Shown here one piece after another: positions 1-6,026 of a DNA stretch of 6,059 nt (the first letter of the stretch is position 1; every line of letters starts with the position of its first letter). Position numbers and translations under genes: made by a program. This DNA comes from Verrucomicrobiota bacterium. Its GTDB lineage: Bacteria > Verrucomicrobiota > Verrucomicrobiia > Chthoniobacterales > UBA10450. Under the pieces are notes generated by a model. That model saw only the letters and a program-made list of their open reading frames with translations. It was not told where the DNA came from and did no database searches. The DNA lies in contig QHMQ01000057.1 of the NCBI GenBank assembly GCA_003217835.1, forward strand, positions 1 to 6,059. The letters are read 5' to 3'.

Positions 1-2
1 TG

Positions 3-29
3 ATTGGTTCAGAGGCAACAGCGCGTTGA
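3..29 (+). CDS. possible 3' end of an upstream gene (last 8 codons)
   Basis: The frame starting at base 3 reads IGSEATAR and then stops at TGA 27-29. The last base of its Arg codon plus this stop form TTGA with the proposed TTG start of batA, the same four-base overlap type (ATGA) seen between batD and batE here. In Bat loci the preceding genes are usually a DUF58 protein, a MoxR ATPase or a small hypothetical membrane protein, but eight residues are too few to tell. The other forward frames are less tidy: one has a TGA at 1-3 and the other is the open batA frame. The call rests only on the overlap and synteny, so confidence is low. Confidence 0.3.
   Translation: MGSEATAR
11..15 (+). promoter_or_regulatory. 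weak Shine-Dalgarno-like AGAGG before batA
   Basis: AGAGG ends ten bases before the TTG at 26. It is a partial match to the anti-Shine-Dalgarno sequence at slightly long spacing. It favours the TTG at 26 over the in-frame GTG at 35, for which the spacing would be too long. The motif is short and could occur by chance. Confidence 0.35.
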
Positions 30-1042
30 CCTTCGTGCATCCGTGGCTGCTACTGCTGCTGCTCGCGGTTCCATTGCTCGCCTACTTGCGTGGAAAGCGA
101 GGCCCAGCCGCCGCGTTGACTTTTTCGTCCACGGCTAGTCTTCGGGCGATCGGAAAACAAAGCGCCGCGCGTGCAGGCAAAATTCTGCGGTCGTTATTGC
201 TCGCTGCGATTGCGGTCTTTGTCGTCGCGCTCGCGCGTCCGCAGCTCGGCAAAAGTCTCACCCAGATCGAGGCGAGCGGGATCGACATTATTCTCGCGCT
301 GGACGTCTCCGGATCCATGTTGACCAAGGATTTCACAATCGGCGGACAAGAAGCCACACGCGTCGATGCGATCCGCGAAGTCACACGAAAATTTATCGAA
401 GGCCGGCCAAACGATCGAATCGGTATCGTTGCGTTCGCAGGCCGTCCATATGTCGTAAGCCCGATGACACTGGATCATGACTGGCTGTTGCAAAACCTGG
501 ATCGGGTGCGGATTGGACTCGTCGAAGATGGCACAGCCATTGGATCAGCGATGGCAGCATCAGCCAACCGACTAAATGATAAACGCTCAAAAAGCCACGT
601 GTTAGTTTTGTTAACAGACGGAGAAAATAATTCAGGCAAAATTCCACCAAACACAGCGGCCGAGGCAATCAAGGCGTTAAAGATTCACTTCTATGCGATC
701 GGCGCTGGAATCAACGGAATCGCCCCAACCCCAATATTCACACCCAAAGGACCCTTAACAGATGCATTAGGCAATATTGTTTACGAAAACCAGCCTGTGC
801 GCTTCAACGAGGCAGGGTTGAAGGAGGTCGCCAAGATCGCAGATGGCAAATTCTTCCGGGCGACTGATACCAAATCACTGGAGCAAATTTATGACGACAT
901 AGACAAGCTGGAGAAATCGACAGTTAGCGTGAAAAAATATCAACAATACCGCGACTTGTTTCCGTTGTGTCTGATGAGCGGCTGCGGGCTGTTACTGGCG
1001 CAGATTCTGTTGTCGCAAACCATCTGGAAGAAATTGCCGTGA
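26..1042 (+). CDS. batA: BatA-type membrane protein with VWA domain
   Basis: A 338-residue VWA protein of the BatA family, thought to act in an envelope complex with the other Bat proteins, possibly served by a MoxR AAA+ ATPase. Visible order: membrane helix about 7-20, basic loop 21-54, membrane helix about 55-70, VWA domain about 86-295, C-terminal membrane helix about 311-329, short basic tail. The MIDAS site is complete: DVSGS at 93-97 (D93, S95, S97), T170 and D198 in LLTDGE. The basic first loop and basic tail put the VWA domain outside by the positive-inside rule. The length is typical for BatA. The start is TTG at 26 because it follows a weak AGAGG and overlaps a candidate upstream stop. 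GTG at 35 is an alternative and would still retain the first helix. It lies first in a same-strand run with batB-C, batD and batE. Codons around 590-780 are more AT-rich, with five TTA leucines. Exact function is unknown even in studied Bat systems. Confidence 0.93.
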   Translation: MTFVHPWLLLLLLAVPLLAYLRGKRGPAAALTFSSTASLRAIGKQSAARAGKILRSLLLAAIAVFVVALARPQLGKSLTQIEASGIDIILALDVSGSMLTKDFTIGGQEATRVDAIREVTRKFIEGRPNDRIGIVAFAGRPYVVSPMTLDHDWLLQNLDRVRIGLVEDGTAIGSAMAASANRLNDKRSKSHVLVLLTDGENNSGKIPPNTAAEAIKALKIHFYAIGAGINGIAPTPIFTPKGPLTDALGNIVYENQPVRFNEAGLKEVAKIADGKFFRATDTKSLEQIYDDIDKLEKSTVSVKKYQQYRDLFPLCLMSGCGLLLAQILLSQTIWKKLP

Positions 1043-1048
1043 TTAGAA

Positions 1049-1137
1049 CGTTAAGGCGTTTAAGCGTTAAGCCGTTGAAGCGAGGAACCGCTCGGATCGT
1101 TAACCTTTTAAGGCTTCAACTTTTCAACTCTTCAACG
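1049..1137. repeat. mirrored array of 8-bp repeats between batA and batB
   Basis: Left arm, 1049-1080: four consecutive 8-bp units, CGTTAAGG, CGTTTAAG, CGTTAAGC, CGTTGAAG. A 17-bp spacer (1081-1097) follows. Right arm, 1098-1137: five consecutive 8-bp units, CGTTAACC, TTTTAAGG, CTTCAACT, TTTCAACT, CTTCAACG. The last right-arm unit is the exact reverse complement of the fourth left-arm unit, so the arms are partly mirrored. The array fills 89 of the 100 intergenic bases. Pairing between arms is only partial, roughly six in ten by eye, so a transcript could fold but not into a perfect hairpin. No Shine-Dalgarno sequence and no clear -35/-10 promoter is seen in the gap. It may be a member of a dispersed intergenic repeat family; a role in termination, mRNA processing or stability is possible but unproven. 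Confidence 0.75.
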
Positions 1138-1142
1138 AATCC

Positions 1143-3323
1143 ATGAGCTTCGGCGCACCACAATGGCTTTGGGGATTGCTTCTGATCCCGCTTTTGATTG
1201 CGTTGTTCATTCGCTCAGAACGGCGTGGGCTCAAACGCTTGCAGGAATTCGTTTCGGCGCGGCTATTGCCGCAGCTTGCGGGAACGGTGAATCGACCTCG
1301 CCGGATACTAAGATTTGCCTTGCAGTTGCTCGGCCTTGCCCTGGCCATTGTTAGTCTGGCCCAGCCGCGCTGGGGTTACACGTTTGAAGATGTGAAGCGC
1401 AAAGGGCTCGACTTGCTGATCGCGGTCGATACTTCGCGCAGCATGCTTTCCAACGATGTGCAGCCTAACCGGCTCGAACGCGTCAAACTGGCCGCTCACG
1501 ATCTCATCAATGAGCTCCAAGGCGACCGTATTGGTCTGATTGCTTTTGCCGGACGCGCTTTTTTGCAGGCGCCGCTTACGATCGATTACGACGCTGCGAT
1601 CGAGTCAGTCAATGATCTCGATACGAAAACCATTCCTGAAGGCGGCACAAATATCTCGGCGGCTATCAGTCTTGCGACGCAAAGTTTCGGCAAAAGCGCG
1701 GTAGGAAATCGCGCCCTCGTTATTTTCACCGATGGCGAGGAGTTGAGCGGTGATGCCGTTAAAAATGCCAAAGCCGCCGCTGATGCAGGCGTCCGTATCT
1801 TCACGATCGGCGTGGGCACTCCATCTGGTTCCTTGATTCCGATCAGCGGCGAAGATGGTGAAACGACCTTTGTTAAGGATTCAGCAGGTCAAGTCGTAAA
1901 ATCGAAGCTGGACGAAAAGCGATTGCGCGAGACCGCCCAAGCGGCCGGCGGATTTTATCTACATTTGGAAAACGGACCGCGTACGATGCAGCAGCTCTAC
2001 ACCGAAGGCCTTGCGAAAATGCAGGCGGCCGAGATGGACGTGCGTCTGTCGCGTCGGCCAATTGAGCGCTACGAATGGCCGCTGGGTGCAGCACTCATCG
2101 CGCTTGCCTTGTCGATCTTGATTGGTGAGCGCAAGCGCACGCGCGAAAGAGTTTACGTTCGCGCTCCCGTAAAAATTGCAACTGCAGCGGCAGCATTATG
2201 GATCACCTTTTGCCAGTTCGCTTTCGCTACCGCGCCCGGATTGGACGCATATCGCGAAGGCAAATTCAGCGATGCCTACAGCCAGTTTCAGCAGACCCTA
2301 AAAACGCATCCGCAATCTCGGTCGGAGGATAAGTTGCAGTTCGATTCCGGCGCGGCCGCTTACAAGTCGGAAGAATATGGAAAAGCGCTGGAATCCTTTA
2401 GTCAGGCTTTGCTCTCGCCCGATACCGGCCTGCAAGGCAAGAGTCACTATAACCTCGGAAATACGCTCTACGAGCGCGGCGAAACACAGAAGAGTGACGA
2501 CAAAAAGCTGAGCGATTGGACAAATGCCCTCGAGCATTACGAGCAGACGCTCAAGCTCGAACCGAAAAATAAAGAGGCGAAGGACAACTACGATTACGTG
2601 AAGAAGAAGATCGAGGAACTAAAAAACAAGAAGCAACCCCAGCAACAGCCCTCGCCCTCGCCATCGCCTGAGCGGAAGGACAAACAAAACCAGCAGAATC
2701 AGCAATCCCAGCAAGATCAGCAAAACCAGGAACAACAACAGCAACAGCAACAGCAGCAGCAGAACCAGTCGCAGCAACAACAAAAGGACGGACAGCAGCA
2801 ATCACAAAATCAACAATCACAAAACGAATCCGGCCACGGTCAGGATCAAAAAGAGGAAAAGAAGAAGGATCAATCCCAAGCAAAGAACGAGCCGCAACAA
2901 TCGAAACAACAACGAGACAACCAACCTTCCCCCTCCCCGTCTCGAGGCGAGAAAAAGCAAAAACAGGAACAGTCAGGTGAAGGCGAACAGCCTTCACCTG
3001 TTCCCGGCGACCACGGAAACGAGATGCCTTCGCCATCGCCCTCCCCCGGAAGCGGCGAAGGAGCCGAAGAAAATCCGACGCCTTCCGCTGCTCCAACAGA
3101 ATCGCCCCAGAAAAAATTGGCCGGTGAAGTAAAGGGAGCGGGCAAGGACGAATCAAAAAAGTCGCCCGATAAGAATGCGCAGATCGCCGAAGCCGAAGCG
3201 GAAAAGGAAGATCAAATGACCCAACGTCAAGCAGAGTCGCTTTTGCAGTCGATGAAGGACGAGGAAGCGCGCGTGCAACTTGATGAACGCAGGGCCACAC
3301 ACCGTGTCTATAACGACTGGTAG
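1143..3323 (+). CDS. batB/batC: BatB-BatC fusion: VWA membrane domain plus TPR domain
   Basis: A 726-residue protein joining two usually separate Bat proteins. BatB half: membrane helices about 9-23 and 55-73 around a basic loop, VWA domain about 88-300, membrane helix about 312-327. The MIDAS residues are present: DTSRS at 96-100 (D96, S98, S100), T169 and D197 in FTDGE. A basic cytoplasmic stretch 329-344 leads into a signal-peptide-like hydrophobic segment about 345-362. BatC half: TPR-like repeats about 366-394, 396-429 and 432-474, a Lys/Glu helix to about 498, a Gln- and Pro-Ser-rich linker about 499-660, and a C-terminal block 691-726 ending in NDW, resembling the conserved BatC tail. 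The TPRs and linker should lie outside the membrane. No stop or frame change occurs across the junction, and there is no in-frame ATG or GTG there for a separate batC. The ATG at 1143 has no visible Shine-Dalgarno and follows the 8-bp repeat array. The next gene, batD, starts 26 bp downstream. The family call is confident; the molecular role is not established. Confidence 0.92.
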   Translation: MSFGAPQWLWGLLLIPLLIALFIRSERRGLKRLQEFVSARLLPQLAGTVNRPRRILRFALQLLGLALAIVSLAQPRWGYTFEDVKRKGLDLLIAVDTSRSMLSNDVQPNRLERVKLAAHDLINELQGDRIGLIAFAGRAFLQAPLTIDYDAAIESVNDLDTKTIPEGGTNISAAISLATQSFGKSAVGNRALVIFTDGEELSGDAVKNAKAAADAGVRIFTIGVGTPSGSLIPISGEDGETTFVKDSAGQVVKSKLDEKRLRETAQAAGGFYLHLENGPRTMQQLYTEGLAKMQAAEMDVRLSRRPIERYEWPLGAALIALALSILIGERKRTRERVYVRAPVKIATAAAALWITFCQFAFATAPGLDAYREGKFSDAYSQFQQTLKTHPQSRSEDKLQFDSGAAAYKSEEYGKALESFSQALLSPDTGLQGKSHYNLGNTLYERGETQKSDDKKLSDWTNALEHYEQTLKLEPKNKEAKDNYDYVKKKIEELKNKKQPQQQPSPSPSPERKDKQNQQNQQSQQDQQNQEQQQQQQQQQQNQSQQQQKDGQQQSQNQQSQNESGHGQDQKEEKKKDQSQAKNEPQQSKQQRDNQPSPSPSRGEKKQKQEQSGEGEQPSPVPGDHGNEMPSPSPSPGSGEGAEENPTPSAAPTESPQKKLAGEVKGAGKDESKKSPDKNAQIAEAEAEKEDQMTQRQAESLLQSMKDEEARVQLDERRATHRVYNDW
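2124..2234 (+). other. internal signal-peptide-like segment at the BatB/BatC junction
   Basis: Residues 328-364 of the fusion have the three-part layout of an export signal: a basic stretch (RKRTRERVYVRAPVK, 331-345 region), a hydrophobic core (IATAAAALWITFCQFAF) and small-residue sites AFA (360-362) and ATA (362-364) just before the TPR domain. Free-standing BatC proteins begin with such a signal, so this looks like the leader of an ancestral batC kept as a fourth membrane helix. If signal peptidase still cuts after A362, BatB and BatC would separate after translation. Pro365 argues against cutting after A364. Processing is inference. Confidence 0.6.
2637..2930 (+). repeat. Gln-rich low-complexity coding repeat in BatC linker
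   Basis: Codons for residues 499-596 are dominated by CAA and CAG, with Asn, Ser and Lys between. There is an uninterrupted run of ten glutamines at 531-540 (bases 2733-2762), and a 15-bp direct repeat of CAATCACAAAA at 2799-2809 and 2814-2824. CAA and CAG alternate irregularly, so it is not a pure trinucleotide run, but slippage could still change its length in multiples of three. BatC proteins often carry a disordered, polar linker here; the Gln content is high even so. It probably acts as a flexible, extracytoplasmic spacer between the TPRs and the conserved C-terminal block. Confidence 0.85.
2974..3000. repeat. perfect 11-bp inverted repeat inside batC coding region
   Basis: CAGGTGAAGGC at 2974-2984 is exactly complementary to GCCTTCACCTG at 2990-3000, separated by the five-base loop GAACA. 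A stem this long and perfect is unexpected inside a reading frame. It encodes part of a GEGEQPSPV segment of the linker. It could form an mRNA hairpin in the middle of the fusion transcript, or be the remnant of a small palindromic (REP-like) element accepted in frame. Confidence 0.7.
3027..3061. repeat. 8-bp inverted repeat inside batC coding region
   Basis: CCTTCGCC at 3027-3034 is exactly complementary to GGCGAAGG at 3054-3061, around a 19-base C-rich loop. It encodes a PSPSPSPGSGEG segment. It resembles the 2974-3000 palindrome in coding a Pro-Ser arm opposite a Gly-Glu arm. A shorter related hairpin, TCTCG-AGG-CGAGA, sits at 2940-2952 next to another PSPSPSRGE segment. Confidence 0.55.
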
Positions 3324-3349
3324 GTGGGCACGGTTGATGGTTGATTGAG

Positions 3350-5194
3350 ATGTCGATGTACGGACCACGGATTCCCATTGCAGTTTTGCTCGGCGCGTTG
3401 ATCGCGTTAACAGGAAACGATGTTGCATTTGCCGATTCGCCGAACGTGACCGCGGTGTTGAGTAACTCGGAAGCCGTTGTCGGGGAAATGGTCCAGTTGC
3501 AAATCAAGGTAAGCGGCGCGGGGGATACGAAACCGCCGGAGAACATCTCGGTCGATGGCTTGGAGATTCACGCAACTGGAACATCGCGGCAATACGAAAT
3601 GCGCAATTTCACGACCAACTCGAGCGTGACTTACAATTACACAATTCTGCCGCTCCAAGCGGGCCGGTTCATAATCCCACCTCAAACAATTCGGGTGGGC
3701 AACAGTTCACTGCGTACACCGGAGCTCAGGCTAAACGTTGCTGATTCGCCCGGTCGCTCGACGCGTTCAAACCAAAGTGCGCAGCCGGCAAATGCGGCCA
3801 AGCTTGTATTCGCCGAATTGATTGTGCCCAAGAAAACTGCCTACGTTGGCGAAATAGTCCCGGTCCAAATCCGGCTCGGATTCGATCCGCGTGCGCACCC
3901 AAAGCTGCTCGAAGGGCCCGAGATCAGCGGGCAAGGATTTACAGCACAAAAACTGCAGCAATCTGGTGAAAACCTGGAGACAATTAACGGAAGGTCTTAT
4001 GATGTGGTGACATTTAAGACGGCGATTGCTGCCGCGCGGGCCGGAAAATTCGAAATCGGGCCCGTCAAAGCGAAGGCACAAGTTTTAGCCGCGCGAAGAC
4101 CAAACACGCCGCGCTCCCGTTCACCCTTTGATCTGTTTAATCTCGACGACCCGTTCTCAGACCCGTTTTTTTCCGACCCATTCAGCCAATTCGGCGAGCG
4201 GCGCGAGATTGAGATCAACAGTGAACCCGTAGCTTTCGAGGTCAAACCGTTGCCGCAAAACGCCCCGCCGAGTTTTTCGGGTGCGATCGGGAATTTCACA
4301 ATGACGACGGAAGCGAAGCCAAAGAGTGTGCAGGTAGGCGATCCGATTACTGTCACATCGACGATTTCCGGGCGTGGTAATTTCGATCGCGTTAACGCGC
4401 CGGCAGTGGAAGACGACCGCGGTTGGCACAAATATCCGGCGTCTTCCAAGTTCAAGAACGATGACGAGGTCGGAATTAGCGGCACGAAGACTTTCGAGAT
4501 GGTGCTTTCGCCGAATGAAAAGAAGCAAAACATTCCCCTTCTCGCATTTTCGTATTTTGATCCGGCCAAAGAGCAATATGTAACGCTGCGTAGCGATCCG
4601 ATCGCTATTGAGGTTCAAGGCGGCGCAGTACCAGTTCCCGCATCGGTGACATCTCAACCGGCGGCGTCAGCGATGCCCGCTGCAGCCGCAACACCGGCAG
4701 CGAAGCAGGACATTTTGTATCAACTTACTGAGCGGGGCCGAGTGCAATCGTTCACGCCACTTTACGTCCGTCCAATTTTCTGGATGGCGCAGTTGATTCC
4801 GTTACTTGTTTTACTTGGATTTGCCGGATGGAAAATCCGACAAGTCAGGATCGACAACCGTGAGGCGCGACGCATCGCCGCGTTGCAGCATGAAGCTGCT
4901 GAACTGATGCGCAAATTGCGCCGGGACGATGTATCGCCACGGGAATACTACGCGGAGGCTTCCAGGGTCGTTCGAGTGAAAGCAGCGCTGGCGCGCAATG
5001 TCGATCCAAACGCCGTCGATGCTGAGACGGCGGCGGATACGTTCGGACTAAATGCGGATTCGCGCGAACGATTGCGGCGATTGTTCGAGCAAAGCGACGA
5101 GTTCCAATATAGCGGAGCCCACAACGGCTCGGAACGGATTTCCTCGGAGAACCGCCGCGACGTGCTGGAGTTGGTGGAACATTTGCACGTATGA
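3350..5194 (+). CDS. batD: BatD-type exported protein with C-terminal membrane anchor
   Basis: A 614-residue BatD (oxygen-tolerance family) protein, proposed in other bacteria to form a membrane complex with BatA and BatB. Counting from the ATG at 3350: N-terminal signal peptide about 1-28 ending in VAFA before DSPNV; a beta-rich Ig-like domain about 31-131; a second about 151-247; a linker of repeated DPF (267-269, 271-273, 276-278); a third domain about 295-422 opening with a PPSFSGAIGNF block and containing GRGNFD (341-346); an Ala/Pro linker to about 451; a membrane helix about 475-494; a basic, helical cytoplasmic tail of about 115 residues. Order and length fit BatD. The ATG at 3350 is chosen because it gives a clean signal peptide. 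TTG 3341 and ATG 3356 are in-frame alternatives, and no start has a good Shine-Dalgarno. Its TGA overlaps the batE ATG by four bases, indicating translational coupling. The cytoplasmic tail could be a contact site for a MoxR ATPase, but that is inference. Confidence 0.9.
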   Translation: MSMYGPRIPIAVLLGALIALTGNDVAFADSPNVTAVLSNSEAVVGEMVQLQIKVSGAGDTKPPENISVDGLEIHATGTSRQYEMRNFTTNSSVTYNYTILPLQAGRFIIPPQTIRVGNSSLRTPELRLNVADSPGRSTRSNQSAQPANAAKLVFAELIVPKKTAYVGEIVPVQIRLGFDPRAHPKLLEGPEISGQGFTAQKLQQSGENLETINGRSYDVVTFKTAIAAARAGKFEIGPVKAKAQVLAARRPNTPRSRSPFDLFNLDDPFSDPFFSDPFSQFGERREIEINSEPVAFEVKPLPQNAPPSFSGAIGNFTMTTEAKPKSVQVGDPITVTSTISGRGNFDRVNAPAVEDDRGWHKYPASSKFKNDDEVGISGTKTFEMVLSPNEKKQNIPLLAFSYFDPAKEQYVTLRSDPIAIEVQGGAVPVPASVTSQPAASAMPAAAATPAAKQDILYQLTERGRVQSFTPLYVRPIFWMAQLIPLLVLLGFAGWKIRQVRIDNREARRIAALQHEAAELMRKLRRDDVSPREYYAEASRVVRVKAALARNVDPNAVDAETAADTFGLNADSRERLRRLFEQSDEFQYSGAHNGSERISSENRRDVLELVEHLHV

Positions 5195-5937
5195 AGGCCG
5201 GAAAACTTCTTGTCGACCTGTGCGGCGCCGTAACTTGCACCTTTGTTGCTGCATCGGCATTCGCACAGACGGATTTTGATAAGGCGAATCAAGAATATGC
5301 GGAGGGACATTTCAAAGAAGCGATCGCTGGTTATGAAACGCTTGTTCGCTCAGGACCATTGAGCGCAAATTTGTTTTACGATCTCGGCAACGCTTACTTT
5401 CGTGCGAGCGACTTTGGCCGTGCGATCTTGAATTACGAACGCGCGCTTGCGCTGGAACGTCAGCACCCCGAAGCCGCCGCCAATTTGCAGATCGCCCGCG
5501 ATGAAGCGCGCGCACTCGAGATGCAGCAGAGCTGGCCAGAACGCTATTTGCAATTTGCCAGCGTCAACCAATACAGCACCACAGCAGCGGTCGCTTTCTG
5601 GGCGGGAGCTCTTTGTATTGTCGCGTTGATCTTCGCAAGTCGGCGGTCAGTTCGCCTGATCGCATTGTCGATTTTATCATTGTCAGTCTTTGCCCTGGCA
5701 ATTTTCGCGATCTACGAAATTGACCATGGCAGCAAAGGCCGCGCCCTCGCAGTTGTCACCGGTAGCGACGTGCAGGCGCGACTCGCGACGGCCGATACTG
5801 CCAACAGCGTCCTGGCATTACCCCCGGGCAGCGAGATCAAAATCCTGAATACACGCGGTAACTGGGTTTACGCGGCGCTACCGAATAATCTACGCGGATG
5901 GATTCCGGCAACGAGCGCGGAATTAGTGCGCTTGTAG
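5191..5937 (+). CDS. batE: BatE-type TPR protein with two TM helices and SH3b domain
   Basis: A 248-residue protein with the usual BatE layout. Signal peptide about 1-25 ending ASAFA before Q26; TPR repeats about 28-54 and 61-93, the second with the classic LFYDLGNAYFR and AILNYERALAL signatures; membrane helices about 132-150 and 155-175 split by a short basic turn (SRRS, 150-153); then an SH3b-like domain about 184-247 with VTGSDVQAR, LPPGSEIKIL and the WVYAAL...RGWIPA core typical of bacterial SH3 folds. Both the TPR and SH3b parts should face outside by the positive-inside rule. SH3b domains often bind peptidoglycan or proteins, so this subunit may tie the Bat complex to the wall; that is inference. 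The ATG lies inside the batD stop (ATGA overlap), fixing the start and implying coupled translation. The first TPR resembles that of the BatC half of the fusion upstream. It appears to be the last gene of the operon in this window. Confidence 0.9.
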   Translation: MKAGKLLVDLCGAVTCTFVAASAFAQTDFDKANQEYAEGHFKEAIAGYETLVRSGPLSANLFYDLGNAYFRASDFGRAILNYERALALERQHPEAAANLQIARDEARALEMQQSWPERYLQFASVNQYSTTAAVAFWAGALCIVALIFASRRSVRLIALSILSLSVFALAIFAIYEIDHGSKGRALAVVTGSDVQARLATADTANSVLALPPGSEIKILNTRGNWVYAALPNNLRGWIPATSAELVRL

Positions 5938-5993
5938 CGGGGATCCGCGATCTTCGAAACTCGAGCGATCCCGAACGCTTTCGAGGTTGCCGC

Positions 5994-6026
5994 AGCATTT
6001 GCCAGGTTGAGAACACGGCAAATGCT
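5994..6026. repeat. perfect 10-bp inverted repeat after batE, possible terminator
   Basis: AGCATTTGCC at 5994-6003 pairs exactly with GGCAAATGCT at 6017-6026 around a 13-base loop. It lies 57 bp after the batE stop, where transcription of the operon could end. The stem is not GC-rich and no T-tract follows, so it is not a textbook intrinsic terminator. It could stabilise the 3' end of the operon mRNA or serve as a protein-binding palindrome for the next gene. A weaker bulged hairpin, CTCGAGCG with CGCTTTCGAG, sits just upstream at 5960-5985. The rest of 5938-6059 shows no gene that can be supported. Confidence 0.55.

Noticed and set aside
1043..1142. CRISPR array or promoter in the batA-batB gap
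   Set aside because: The repeats are 8 bp with no unique spacers between them, unlike CRISPR, and no convincing -35/-10 pair is seen; the short repeat array explains the region better.
2551..3546. Long open frame (331 codons) on the minus strand opposite the batC linker and batD start
   Set aside because: It lies opposite repetitive Gln/Pro/Ser/Lys codons whose complements rarely make stops; its translation is low-complexity hydrophobic and serine/arginine-rich, with no domain. The plus-strand frame has clear VWA, TPR and BatC features.
4163..4172. Run of seven T bases in batD as a programmed frameshift site
   Set aside because: The frame is coherent on both sides (PFF within the DPF-rich linker) and no alternative downstream product is evident.
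3997..4657. Two overlapping minus-strand open frames opposite batD (190 and 166 codons)
   Set aside because: They show no recognisable motif or start context, while the plus strand encodes a coherent BatD with signal peptide, domains and membrane anchor.
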